DNA from: Nocardioides sp. W7
GTDB lineage: Bacteria; Actinomycetota; Actinomycetes; Propionibacteriales; Nocardioidaceae
Reading direction: 5' to 3'
NCBI RefSeq assembly: GCF_022919075.1
Contig: NZ_CP095078.1
Span: 1,426,001-1,490,000 of the forward strand
Length of the DNA: 64,000 nucleotides
Shown piece after piece: positions 31,015 to 42,700 of this stretch. A program made the position numbers and the translations under genes. Position 1 is the stretch's first letter; each line of letters opens with the position of its first letter. The notes under the pieces are model-generated. The model was not told the DNA's origin and did no database searches. It saw nothing but the letters and a program-made list of their open reading frames with translations.

Positions 31015-34000
31015 ATGTCGTACCCCGGGTCCCTGCGGGCCGCTCGTTGCTTCCTCGCGCGCCTCGGCGTGGCCGCCCTCGGCCTCACGGTCGGTGCCGG
31101 TGGGCTGACGCTCGTCGCGCCGGCCCACGCGGCGACGATCGACGGCCTCGAAGGTGCGGGCACCACCGCCGACCCGATCGTCATCGTCTCGGCCGCCGAC
31201 CTCGACGCGGCCGCCGCCCACGTCAACGGCGACCACGCGACCTACGGCTCGCTCGCCTACCGCCTGGGCGCCGACATCGACTACGCCGGCGGCACGTTCG
31301 CGACCTTCCAACGGTTCTCCGGTGTCTTCGACGGCAACGCGCACGCGATCAGCGACGTGACGCTGCGACCAGGGACGGTCGCGGACACCGGCGACGCGAA
31401 CGCGACGCAGACCGGGTTCGTCCAGGTGCTGACGGACGGGACGATCAAGGACCTGACGCTGAAGCGGCTCACCTCGGTCACGACCGGAGGGGCGAGCGCC
31501 CGCGTGCAGCAGGGTGGCTTCGCCGGTCGCAGCTCCGGCGGGACGATCACGGGCTCCGCGCTGATCGACTCCACCGTGCGGTCCTCGGACAACACCGACA
31601 ACTCCTCCTCCGTCGGCGGCTTCGTCGGCAAGACGGTGGGCGCGGCCTCCGCCACCACCACGGTCAGCGGCAACCTGCTCTCGGGCACCACGGTCTCGGG
31701 TGACAAGCGCGTCGGCGGTGTCGTCGGCTGGCAGAACATCGCCGCGACGGTCGAGGACAACCTGGTCGTCGGCGCCTCCGTCGCCCACAAGGGGGCCTCC
31801 GGCGCCGGCGCCGCCTTCCTCGCCGGGCACACGGTGTGCGTGGGCGCCCTCACCGGGAACGTCGTGGTCTCCGGGTCGATCGAGCAGGTGTCCCCGGCCG
31901 CCTACGGCTGGATCCGTTCGGCCGCCACCGGGTGCACGTCGTCGAGCAACCTGGTCAACGCGAACAACGACATCGACCCGAGCGCTCCGGTGGGCCACAC
32001 CGCGGCGCCCGACCCGAACCCGTACGACGTGCTCTGGACGGGCTCGACCCTGCTCTCGACCGCGGGCAGCTGGACCTCGGGCGACCTCGGCACCTACACC
32101 GCACCCGCGGCGCTCGCCCAGCAGGCGACCTACGAGGTCCTCGGCTGGGACTTCGCCCCCGGCACCGGCAGCTGGCGCTGGGCGGAGGCGCTCGGCCACC
32201 CCGTCCCGGCCCACGCCGACCTCGACGGGTACGACGAGATCTCCTACCTCCTGGGCGGAGGGACCAACGGCGCCAACCCGTCGGCGTACACCCCGGCCTC
32301 GGCCGACCTCGCGCTGGTGGCGCCGACGCGCGCCGGCTACACGTTCACGGGCTGGACCGGCACGGGCCTCACCGAGCCGACGCTCCAGGTGACGGTCCCG
32401 TCCGGGTCGAGCGGCGACCGGGAGTACGTCGCGCACTGGGCGGCGACCTCCTACGCGCTCGACGTGGACCTCGCGGGCGGCTCCGTAGCGCAGGCGGCTC
32501 CGTCGACGTACACGATCGAGTCGGACGACATCAGCCTGGAGACGCCGACCCGCCCGGGCCACGCGTTCGCGGGCTGGACCGGCACCGGCCTCGAGGAGGC
32601 GGCGGCGTCCGTCACGATCGCGTCCGGGTCGAGCGGCCACCGCGCCTACACGGCCACCTGGACCGCCGGCTTCCCGATCTCCTACGACCTGGCCGGTGGC
32701 ACCGCCACCGGCACCAACCCCGAGGCCTACCTCGCCGGCGACGCCGCCATCGTGCTGGCCAACCCGACGCGCGCCGGCTACACCTTCGCCGGCTGGACCG
32801 GCACCGACCTCGTCGAGTCGACGCACACCGTGACGATCCCGTCCGGCTCGACCGGTGCGCGGTCCTACACGGCCACCTGGAGGCTCGACCCGGCCGAGAT
32901 CGTGGGCGTGTCCGGCAGCGGCACTGCCGACAGCCCCTACCTCGTCGGCAGCCCCGCGGACCTGGACGCCGTCGCGGCCGCGGTGAACAGCGACCCCACG
33001 ACGTACGGCCCGCGGCACGTCGAGCTCACGGCGCACCTGGACTACGGCGGCGCGACGTTCGCCGGCTTCCACCGGTTCTCGGGCGTCTTCGACGGTGCCG
33101 GTCACACGATCAGCGACCTCACCTACGCGCCCTGGGTCGACGGTGACACCGAGCGCATCGCCTTCTTCGCGCGCCTGGACGGCGCCACGGTCACCGGTCT
33201 CACCCTGGCGGGCGTCACGGCGCTGAAGACCGGTACGACGCTCGCTCCGGGCGCCACCTCGGCGGTCACCGCGGGTCTCGCGACGCTGGCCACGAGCTCG
33301 ACGGTCGACGGCGTCGCCCTGCTCGACGCGACGGTCCGCAACGAGAGCTCCGAGGGCGAGAACCCGTACGACGCCGGCTTCGTCTCCCGCATCGAGGGCA
33401 CGGAAGGCGCGCCGACGCTGGTGACGAACAGCATGATCGGCGGCGACGTCACCGTCTTCAGCGCCGGCAAGTACGTCAGCGCCTTCGTCGGCTACCACGG
33501 CCCGCACGCGACCCTCAGCAAGAACCTCGTCGCCGCCGACCCGGACGCCGGCCACATGTCGCAGAACGCGGCCGGCGGGGCCAACCAGAACGCCGCAGTG
33601 CTCGTCAGCTACGGCGGCGTGGGCATGGACAGCCAGGAGATCGCCGGGAACGTCGTCTACTCGGGCTCGGTCTACTCGCACGCCACCGGCACCCCGGGCA
33701 ACACGGTGAGCTGGATCGCGGGCTCCAACCACACCGAGATCGACACCTACGGCACCAACCTGGTGAACGCCGACCACAACCGGACGGGCTTCCCGACCGC
33801 CGCCGAGACGGCCCCGGAGGGACACCAGCTGCGGTGGACCCGCCGCAGCGGCAACTACGCGCACGACAAGGCGGGCCTCTGGGTGCTCGGCAACGACGGC
33901 ACACCGGCGAGCCCCGAGCAGCTCCACGACCAGTCCACCTACGCGGGCCTCGGCTGGGACTTCGAGAGCATCTGGCGCTGGGACGCCCAGTCGCAGCACC

Positions 34001-36765
34001 CGGTGCTCCGCCGGGCGGCGGCGTCGGTCGAGGAGCCGCCGGCCATCACGGTGGCCGCGACCACGACGTCGTACCGCGTGGGCAGCAGCCCGACCGCGGC
34101 GGATGTGCTCGCCCGCCTCGGTGCGGTCGTCGACCGGGGCACGCTCGGCATCGACCTCGGCGGCGTCGACTTCGCCACGCTGGGCAGCTACCCCGCCACC
34201 GTCACCGCCGCCGACGGCGAGGACGTGGCGACCCCGGTCGCGGTCACCGTCGTCGTGACCGACCTGGACGGCGCGGGCACGCAGGCCACGCCGTACGTCG
34301 TCGCGTCGGTCTCCGACCTCGATGCCGCCGCGGCGATGGTCAACGCCGACCCGGCGCAGGCCGGCGCGGCCGCGGCCTGGTTCGAGCTCGCCGCCGACAT
34401 CGACTACGCGGGCGGCACGTTCGCGACGTTCCGGCGCTTCTCCGGAGTCCTGGACGGCAACGGCCACACGATCAGCGACCTGACGCTGGCGCCGGGCTCG
34501 GTCGCCGACACGGCGGATGCCGGTGCGACCCAGACCGGCTTCGTCCAGGTCCTCAACGGGACGATCGAGAACCTGACGCTGCGCGAGCTCCGCTCCGTGA
34601 CGGCCGGTGACACCACCGCCCGGGTCCAGCAGGGTGGCTTCGCCGGCCGGGCCGCCGGCGCGACCATCACGGGCTCGGCGCTGATGAACGCGACCGTGCG
34701 CTCCTCGGACAACACCGACAACTCCTCCGCGGTCGGCGGCCTGATCGGGAAGTCGACCGGCGCCGGCAACACGCTCGCTGACAACCTGCTCGCCGGGGTC
34801 ACCGTCAACGGCGACAAGCGCGTCGGGGGCGTGATCGGCTGGGCCCAGCTCGAGTCGGCCGTCTCCCGCACCCTCGTGCTGGACACGTCGGTGACCCAGA
34901 ACGGCAGTTCCGGCGCCGGTGCCGCTTTCATCAACGGCCACACCGTCTGCGCGGGCACCGTCACCGGCAACGTCGTTCTCTCCGGTGCCATCCGCCAGTC
35001 CTCGCCCGCCGGCTACGGCTGGATCACCACGGCGGCCACCGGCTGCGACGCCACGGGCAACCTCGTGAGCGCCAACAACAACATCGACACCACCACGCCG
35101 GTCGGCCACACCACCGTGCCCACCCCGAACCCGTACGACGTGTTCTGGTCGGGCTCGACCACGCTCGACACGGCCGGTGCCTGGACCCGCGGGAACCTCG
35201 GCACCTACACCTCGCGCGACGACCTCGCCCGCCAGGCGACGTACGAGAGCCTCGGCTGGGGCTTCGGGGCCGGCGCCTGGCGCTGGGACGACGAGCGCGA
35301 CCACCCGGTCCCCGCCGGCGTGACGTTCCCGAGCGTCGAGCTCGACCTCGACCTCGCCGGCGGCACCGACGGCGGCGCCAACCCCGCCACCCACGGCTAC
35401 GCGCTCACCACGACGCTGGTCAACCCGACCCGCGCCGGCTACACGTTCGCCGGCTGGACCGGCCCGGGTCTCGGCGGACCGACGCTCGACGTGCGGCTGC
35501 CGCGCTACCCGACCGGCGCGCTGGCGTACACCGCGACCTGGACGCCCACCGTCTACACGGTGAGCTACGACCTCGCCGGCGGGGAGGTGGGCGGCGACAA
35601 CCCGTCGACGTACACGAGCGAGAGCGTCGCGTTCACGCTCGCGAACCCGACCCGCGCCGGCTACACGTTCGCCGGCTGGGCCGGGACCGGGGTCGACGGG
35701 ACGCGCACGGCCGTGACGGTCGTGGCCGGGTCCGCCGGGTCGCGCTCCTACACGGCCCGGTGGACGCCGATCGGCTACCGGCTGAGCTACGACCTCGCCG
35801 GAGGCACGGCGGGCGGCGACAACCCGGCGTCGTACACGGTCGAGAGTGAGGCGTTCATCCTGGCGAACCCGACCCGCACCGGGTACGTGTTCGCCGGGTG
35901 GACCGGCACGGACCTGACGAGGGCCACCACGACGGTGGTCGTCGCGGCGGGCTCGCCGCGGGAGCGCTCGTACGCCGCGACGTGGACGCCGGTCGTCTAC
36001 ACGATCGTCTACGCCGTCGGCGACGACGCGGACTTCACCGGTCCGGTGCCGGGCACCTACACGGTCGAGTCCGCGGCGATCACCCTGCCCTCGCCGGCGC
36101 GACCCGGGTTCGAGTTCGCAGGCTGGAGCGGTCCGGACCTGGCCGGACCGACGATGGTCGTGACGATCCCGCGCGGGTCCATCGGGACGCGCACCTACAC
36201 GCCCACCTGGGACCGGGTGCATGCGATCCGCTACGACCTGGCCGGCGGCACCCTCGCTGCGGGCAACCCGATGAGCTACACGGTGAAGACCGCGGCGTTC
36301 ACGCTCGTCAACCCGACGCGTCCCGGCTACGACTTCGCGGGCTGGGCGGGACTCGGCGCCACGAACCCGGCGCTCACGATCCCCACCGGGACGACGGGTG
36401 ACCTCGTGCTCACCGCGACCTGGACGAAGAAGGCCAAGGCCCGCTCGACGGTCCGGCTCACTCGTGTCCGCAAGGCCGAGCGGCCCCGGGTCGAGGTCGC
36501 CGTCCGGACCGTCTCCGGCTACGCCGCTCCCGCCGGCTCGGTGACCGTCCGGGTGACCGGCAAGGTCAGGAAGTCGGTGGGCGGCCGCACGAAGAAGGTG
36601 CGCGTCACCAGGATCGTCCGGTCCACCCTGCGGGCCGGCACGGCGACCGTGACCCTCCCGAAGAGGCTGCCCGCCGGCCGGTACCGGATCACCGTGCGAT
36701 ACGCGGGCGACGCCTTCTACGCCGCAGGCACCTCGAAGGCCCTCTCCTACACCTACAAGAAGTGA
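31015..36765 (+). CDS. Giant secreted surface protein with beta-helix modules and InlB-type repeats
   Basis: This 1916-residue exported protein starts with a signal peptide (LGVAALGLTVGAGGLTLVA, cleaved after AHA near residue 39). Three GLUG-like beta-helix modules follow: about 40-405, 626-1005 and 1083-1440; the first and third are clear duplicates (SSDNTDNSS, GDKRVGGV, GAGAAF, NPYDV shared). Between the second and third is an Ig-like segment. Listeria-Bacteroides (InlB B) repeats, of the form YDLAGG...NPTRAGYTFAGWTG...YTATW, occur three times after module 1 and five times after module 3. The C-terminus is an Ig-like domain ending in YTYKK. No LPxTG or membrane anchor is seen. GAAGAGAG precedes the ATG at 31015. 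It is probably an adhesin or wall-associated protein, in an operon with the next gene. Confidence 0.82.
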   Translation: MSYPGSLRAARCFLARLGVAALGLTVGAGGLTLVAPAHAATIDGLEGAGTTADPIVIVSAADLDAAAAHVNGDHATYGSLAYRLGADIDYAGGTFATFQRFSGVFDGNAHAISDVTLRPGTVADTGDANATQTGFVQVLTDGTIKDLTLKRLTSVTTGGASARVQQGGFAGRSSGGTITGSALIDSTVRSSDNTDNSSSVGGFVGKTVGAASATTTVSGNLLSGTTVSGDKRVGGVVGWQNIAATVEDNLVVGASVAHKGASGAGAAFLAGHTVCVGALTGNVVVSGSIEQVSPAAYGWIRSAATGCTSSSNLVNANNDIDPSAPVGHTAAPDPNPYDVLWTGSTLLSTAGSWTSGDLGTYTAPAALAQQATYEVLGWDFAPGTGSWRWAEALGHPVPAHADLDGYDEISYLLGGGTNGANPSAYTPASADLALVAPTRAGYTFTGWTGTGLTEPTLQVTVPSGSSGDREYVAHWAATSYALDVDLAGGSVAQAAPSTYTIESDDISLETPTRPGHAFAGWTGTGLEEAAASVTIASGSSGHRAYTATWTAGFPISYDLAGGTATGTNPEAYLAGDAAIVLANPTRAGYTFAGWTGTDLVESTHTVTIPSGSTGARSYTATWRLDPAEIVGVSGSGTADSPYLVGSPADLDAVAAAVNSDPTTYGPRHVELTAHLDYGGATFAGFHRFSGVFDGAGHTISDLTYAPWVDGDTERIAFFARLDGATVTGLTLAGVTALKTGTTLAPGATSAVTAGLATLATSSTVDGVALLDATVRNESSEGENPYDAGFVSRIEGTEGAPTLVTNSMIGGDVTVFSAGKYVSAFVGYHGPHATLSKNLVAADPDAGHMSQNAAGGANQNAAVLVSYGGVGMDSQEIAGNVVYSGSVYSHATGTPGNTVSWIAGSNHTEIDTYGTNLVNADHNRTGFPTAAETAPEGHQLRWTRRSGNYAHDKAGLWVLGNDGTPASPEQLHDQSTYAGLGWDFESIWRWDAQSQHPVLRRAAASVEEPPAITVAATTTSYRVGSSPTAADVLARLGAVVDRGTLGIDLGGVDFATLGSYPATVTAADGEDVATPVAVTVVVTDLDGAGTQATPYVVASVSDLDAAAAMVNADPAQAGAAAAWFELAADIDYAGGTFATFRRFSGVLDGNGHTISDLTLAPGSVADTADAGATQTGFVQVLNGTIENLTLRELRSVTAGDTTARVQQGGFAGRAAGATITGSALMNATVRSSDNTDNSSAVGGLIGKSTGAGNTLADNLLAGVTVNGDKRVGGVIGWAQLESAVSRTLVLDTSVTQNGSSGAGAAFINGHTVCAGTVTGNVVLSGAIRQSSPAGYGWITTAATGCDATGNLVSANNNIDTTTPVGHTTVPTPNPYDVFWSGSTTLDTAGAWTRGNLGTYTSRDDLARQATYESLGWGFGAGAWRWDDERDHPVPAGVTFPSVELDLDLAGGTDGGANPATHGYALTTTLVNPTRAGYTFAGWTGPGLGGPTLDVRLPRYPTGALAYTATWTPTVYTVSYDLAGGEVGGDNPSTYTSESVAFTLANPTRAGYTFAGWAGTGVDGTRTAVTVVAGSAGSRSYTARWTPIGYRLSYDLAGGTAGGDNPASYTVESEAFILANPTRTGYVFAGWTGTDLTRATTTVVVAAGSPRERSYAATWTPVVYTIVYAVGDDADFTGPVPGTYTVESAAITLPSPARPGFEFAGWSGPDLAGPTMVVTIPRGSIGTRTYTPTWDRVHAIRYDLAGGTLAAGNPMSYTVKTAAFTLVNPTRPGYDFAGWAGLGATNPALTIPTGTTGDLVLTATWTKKAKARSTVRLTRVRKAERPRVEVAVRTVSGYAAPAGSVTVRVTGKVRKSVGGRTKKVRVTRIVRSTLRAGTATVTLPKRLPAGRYRITVRYAGDAFYAAGTSKALSYTYKK

Positions 36766-36773
36766 TCGCCTCC

Positions 36774-39700
36774 ATGAAGAAGCCCTCGCTGCGCCCCCTC
36801 GCCCTCGTCGCCGCCGCCGGGCTGGCCGGCTCCCTCCTGGGGGTCGTCGGCCCGGCATCGGCGGCCACCGTCCCCGGCCTCGCCGGCACCGGCACGGCCG
36901 CCGACCCCGTGGTCATCGCGTCCGCCGCCGACCTGACGGCGGCGGCCGAGGCGGTCAATGCCCAACCGGGGACGTACGCCGCCCTGGCGTACCGGGTCGA
37001 CGCCGACATCAACTACCAGGGTGCGACGTTCCCGACGTTCCACACCTTCACCGGGACGTTCGACGGCAACGGGCACGCGGTGAGCAACATCGGCGGCTAC
37101 GCGACCAGCGCGAGCACGGGGTTCTTCCGCAGCGCGACGAACGCGACCATCCGCGACCTCACCCTGGTGGGCGTGAACGTCACGGTCGCCGGGGACCCGC
37201 CGACGGCCGGTCACTTCGCGGCGGCCCTGGTCGAGACCGGCGCCAACGTCACGGTCAGCGGCAACTCGCTCATCGACTCCAAGGTGGAGCTGCTCAGGTC
37301 GTCCATCACCGCGACCAACTCCCGGGCGGCCGGCCTCGTCAACCGGATCTCGGGCGCCAGCGTCATCGCCGACAACTACCTCGACAACGTCGACGTCATC
37401 GGCAAGAAGTACCCCAGCGGCCTGGTCAACTGGGTCTCCGGCGGCAGCCCCACGATCGAGCGCAACCTCGTGGTGAACACGCGCGTCAACGAGGACACCC
37501 AGGGATCCGGCTCGTCCGCGGCCTTCGTCGTCCTCGACCCGAACGCCACCACCACCATCCGCAGGAACGTCGTCGCCTCCGGCTGGATCTACATGGACGC
37601 CAACACCGGCGCCAACCGCACCTTCGGCACCGGCTGGATCGCCGCGGACAAGGACGGCTCGGCGACCGAGAACCTGGTCAACGCCAACAACAACCGCACC
37701 TTCGACGACGAGGGCCACGTCGAGCAGACCGTCAAGACCCGCGGCACGGGCGACTACGACCTTGCCTGGGACAGCGACATCGCCCTCGAGTCCGTCCCGG
37801 GCGACTCCGGGACGACCTGGCGACTCGGCCACGACGGCTCCCCGGCCACGCCGGAACAGCTGGCGGAGCGGCCCACGTACGAGGGCATCGGCTGGGACTT
37901 CGCCGCCGGGGCCGGCACCTGGCGCTGGGAACCCGTGCTGGGCCACCCGGTGCCCCGGCAGGCGCAGATCCCGCCGCTCATGCAGGCCGGCGTCACCGGC
38001 TCCGGCACCACCGCCGACCCGTACCTGATCCGCTCGGTGAGCGACCTCGAGGCGATGCAGGCGGCGATCGCGTCCGACTACGGGGTCTACGGGTCCGACT
38101 CGTTCCGCCTCGCCGCCGACATCGACCTCGAGGGCGCCGAGTTCACCGGCGTGGACCGCTTCTCCGGCACCTTCGACGGCAACGGCCACACCATCGCGAA
38201 CCCCACGTACGCGCCCAGCGCGGGCTCCGCCGACCTCGGCTTCTTCCGCGAGCTGTCCGGCACCGTCCGCGGGCTCACCCTGTCCGGCGTGCGGCTCGCC
38301 CCGGTCGCCGGCACCGAGCGGGTGGCCGCTCTCGCGGTGACCGCCGCCGGGACCACGGCGAGGCCCGCCACGATCACCCAGGTCGAGATCACCGACGCCG
38401 TGCTCACGGCCCCGGACGCCGCTCACGGCGCGGGGATCGTCGTCGAGTCGGGTGCGCACACGTCGGTACACGACGTCGACGTCGAGGTCGAGGTCACCGT
38501 CGGCGACCTCGCGGCCGGCGTGGTCGGGACGGTCTCCGCCGACGGCGTCGTGCGGAACAACCTGATCCGTCAGGACACCGCGCTCGACGCAGCGAGCACC
38601 GACGCGATCGTCGGGCGCGACCTCGGGCCCGAGACGACCGTCAGCGGCAACGTCGTCGTCGGCGACGACGGCGACGGCCTCGACGAGCACACGAAGTCGA
38701 CGTACACCGGCCTGGGCTGGGACTTCGTCGACGCCTGGATGTGGGACGTCGACACGCTGCTGCCGCGGATCAAGTACGTCGCGCCCGAGGAGATGCCGAA
38801 CCGGATCACCTCGACCTTCTACGGCGACCCCGAGACCCAGCGCGCCTTCACCTGGTACCAGGACCTCGCCGACGCGGTGGAACCGGGTGCGATCCTCAGC
38901 ACCGACCCGCGCTTCCCCGACGACGCGACCTCGCTGTTCCAGGCCGCGGCCGAGGAGAGCAACGAGGGCGAGACCCTCTACCGCGTCATCGCGAAGAACC
39001 TGACGCCGGGGATGACCTACTACTACCGCGTCGGCGACACCTTCACCGGGAAGTGGAGCGAGAACGGGACGTTCCGGACCGCTGACGGCGAGGACGACTT
39101 CTCCTTCATCGGGCTGACCGACACCCAGGCCCGCGGCGGCGCCAGCGAGGCCGCCGTGTCTGCCAGGACCCTGGACCAGGCACTCAAGACGGTGCCGGAC
39201 TCGGAGTTCATGGTGCACGCGGGCGACGTGGTGCAGCTCAGCGAGGAGGAGCTCGACTGGACCGACCTGTTCGGGAAGGCCCAGGAGAGCCTGTTGGCGA
39301 CCACCATCGCGCCGGTCGCGGGCAACCACGACGGCATGCCGGACGAGTTCACCCAGCACTTCACGCTCGAGGCGGTCGACGACCAGGACACCTCGGCCGG
39401 CGTCTACTACTCCTACGACTACAACGACGCCCACTTCGCCATGCTCAACACCAACGAGGGCAAGGGTGGCTGCCAGGTCCACGGGCTCAACAACGAGGCC
39501 GGGTGCGAGATCGTCAGCGACGAGCAGGTCGCCTGGTTGCGCGAGGACGTCCGCAAGGCGCGCGAGAACGGCGCGAAGTGGATCGTCCTCACCACCCACA
39601 AGGGGCCGTTCACCGCCGGCGCCCACCCGTTCGACGCCGAGATCCTGAAGCTGCGCGAGCGTCTGGTGCCGCTCATCGACGAGCTCGACATCGACCTCGT

Positions 39701-42700
39701 GCTCCAGGGGCATGACCACTATTGGTCGCGCACCAAGGAGCTGTTCTCCGACCCGTCGTCCCCGGTCAAGGCCCGGGTCGCCGATCCCGCGTCCGAGGTC
39801 ATCGAGGAGGTCGTCGGCGGGGTCCGGGTCGAGTACAAGGTCGATCCCGAGGGCACCCTGCTCGTCAACCCGGGGACGGCGGGTGCCAAGCACTACAGCC
39901 AGCTCGAGGACGGCCGGCCGGCGGAGATCAGCGAGGAGACCTACCTCGGCCTGTTCGAGCGTCTCGGCGGCGGCCTCAGCTTCACCAGCAACACCAACCC
40001 GTCCTACCTCGGGATCGAGGTCACCGACGGCACGCTGACCGTGAACCGGTACGAGGTCGACGGCAACGGCCGCGGCTACTTCGCCGAGGGCTTCGGCATC
40101 GACCGGGAGATGTCCGCAGTGGACGCCCGGCTCGCGGCCCTCCCGGAGGCGGCCGACGTGACCCTGGAGGACGCGGTGGAGGTCGCGGCCGCGCGGATCG
40201 CGGTCAAGGGGCTGACCAAGGCCCAGCGCGGCGCCCTGGACCACCTCACGCGGCTCGAGGATGCCGAGGCGAGGCTGCGGGTGCTCCGTGGCGTCGCGTC
40301 GGCCGATGGCAGCGAGATCGCGTGGGCGGACCAGGGGGCGACGTACCGCCAGCCGGTCACCGTCACCAACGACCAGCGGCGCACCCTCACCGACGTGCCC
40401 GTCCGGCTGGAGATCGACGACACCCCCGACGTCGGGGCCGAGACCTTCGCACTGTTCACCGAGCGCAGCGTCCCGCTCCCCGTCGAGGTCGAGACCTGGC
40501 AGCCGGGCGGCACCTCGGTCGTCTGGGCACGGCTCGACCAGCTGACGAGGCAGGACTCCCAGGTCGTCTGGGCCTACTTCGGTGGCCTGGGCTCGCCCGA
40601 CAACGACCCGCGGGACGTGTGGAGCGAGGACTTCGACCTCGTCGAGCACTTCGCCACCGACGTCGCGGCCGGGGAGGCCCTGACCGACTCGACCGGGAAG
40701 GTCACCGGCACGCTGGTCGGCTCCGCGCTCGATGCGGTCACCGACTCCGGGTCCGCCCTGCCGGGCAGCGGCTCGGTGCGCTTCGACGCCTCGCGACTGC
40801 AGTACGACGGCAACATCGGCGCGAGCGCCAAGAAGTTCACCGTCTCGGGCATCTTCAGCCTCACCCCCGACGACATGGCCGCCATCAGCGGCGAGAGCAA
40901 CGCCCTGGTGGCGCGCAGCGTGCCCGGGGCCGACGAGCCCACCATGGAGCTCGGCATGCGCAAGACGGACGGCCTGTTCCAGGCGCTCACCCCGTTCGAC
41001 GACGCCACCACGCCGATCGCCAAGGACGCCGAGCCGCACGTCGTCACGGTCACCTTCGACGAGATGACCTACGCGGTGTTCGTCGACGGCGAGGAGGCCT
41101 CCTCGGCGATGGCCGAGGGGCGGCGGTTCCCGAACCTCTACGACGCCCCGCTCACCGTCGGCGACTCCGGCGTCGACCCGGACGACCCCAACCGGCTGCT
41201 CGAGCCGTTCCACGGGGTCGTCGACGAGCTCTGGATCGCCAGCGTGCAGTTCATCCCGGAGCTGGACGCGTTCCGCGCCGACAACTACTTCGGCGACGCC
41301 GTCGGGTTCGGCAGGCGGGAGACGAAGGCCGCCGACGAGCTCGTGCTCGCGCTGGGCCGACCCGGCGACGGCGCTGACGTCGAGGCCGGTCCGGTCGATG
41401 TGTTCGGGTCGGTGTCGAAGCGCTCCGTGCTGACCGCCGCGATCGACGGGAAGACGGTCTTCGAACAGCAGGTCGAGGCAGGCGTGTTCACGGTGCCGGT
41501 GCCGGTGCTGACCACCGGGTCGGGCGTGGAGGTCACCTTCACCGCCACGACGACCGCGGCGCCGAGCCTCGACTCCGAGCCGACGGTGCGCCGCCTCGAC
41601 GTCACCGACACGACCGCCCCCGCCGTACCGCGCACCGAGGCGCAGCGTCCCGCCAACGACTCGCTCCGGCTGCAGGTCACCCCGCGGACCGACCTCGCGG
41701 AGACCGTCGAGGCCCAGTACTACGCGAACGAGTCGGTCGCGCTGGGTGCGCAGAACCTGCAGGTCCGCACCGGCGAGACCGCCGACCGGGTGCCCACCGC
41801 GCTCACCCCGCTCAGCGGGACTCCTGGGAGCGAGCTCACGCCCACGACCGTCGGCGACGACAAGAATCCCTTCCAGATCTACCGCATCACTCTGACCGAG
41901 GAGCAGGTCGCCGAGGACGAGTGGCACTTCTCCTGGCGGGGCCGGGCCGACACGCGCACCGTGTCGGCCTGGGTGTGGGACACCGTGGCGCAGCGGTGGG
42001 TGCTGAAGGAGTCCGACGCCAGCCCCGAGGGATCGGACGTCAACCTCGACGTCCGGACCACCGCGGCCGAGCACCCGGTGTCCGACGAGCGGGTGCTCAC
42101 CGTGCTCGTCTGGCGTGGTCTCACCGAGCTGCCCTGGGCCGAGAGCGAGGACTTCGACGACGTCCTGCCGTCGGCCGACGACTACGACTGGTCGTTCAAC
42201 CACGTCGGCGACACCCAGCTCTACTCCCAGGCGACGCCGTGGACGATGACGGAGCAGTTCGAGTACATCGCGGACAAGGCCGCCGAGCGCAAGACCGCGA
42301 TGGTCGTCCAGGCCGGCGACTGGGTCAACAAGGAGGAGTTCGAGGACGAATGGCAGTGGCGTAACGCCGAGCCCTCCGCCGAGGCCCTGGAGGAGGCGGA
42401 CATCCCGCTCGCCATCTCCTGGGGCAACCATGACTACAACGAGTCCTACAACGGCCGTCAGATGCTCCAGAAGTACTTCCCGATGCAGCGCTTCGAGGAC
42501 GGACTCGAGGGCTCGCCGTGGACCTTCGGCGGCAGCTCCGACATCGACAACTACTACTACACCGGCGAGATCAACGGCGCGAAGATCCTCTGGCTCCAGC
42601 TGGGGCACTGGTCGATGGAGCCGGGTGCCGAGAACACGGCGGACGGTGTCGCCTGGGCCCAGTCGGTCATCGGGTCGCACCGCGACTACAGCGTCATCAT

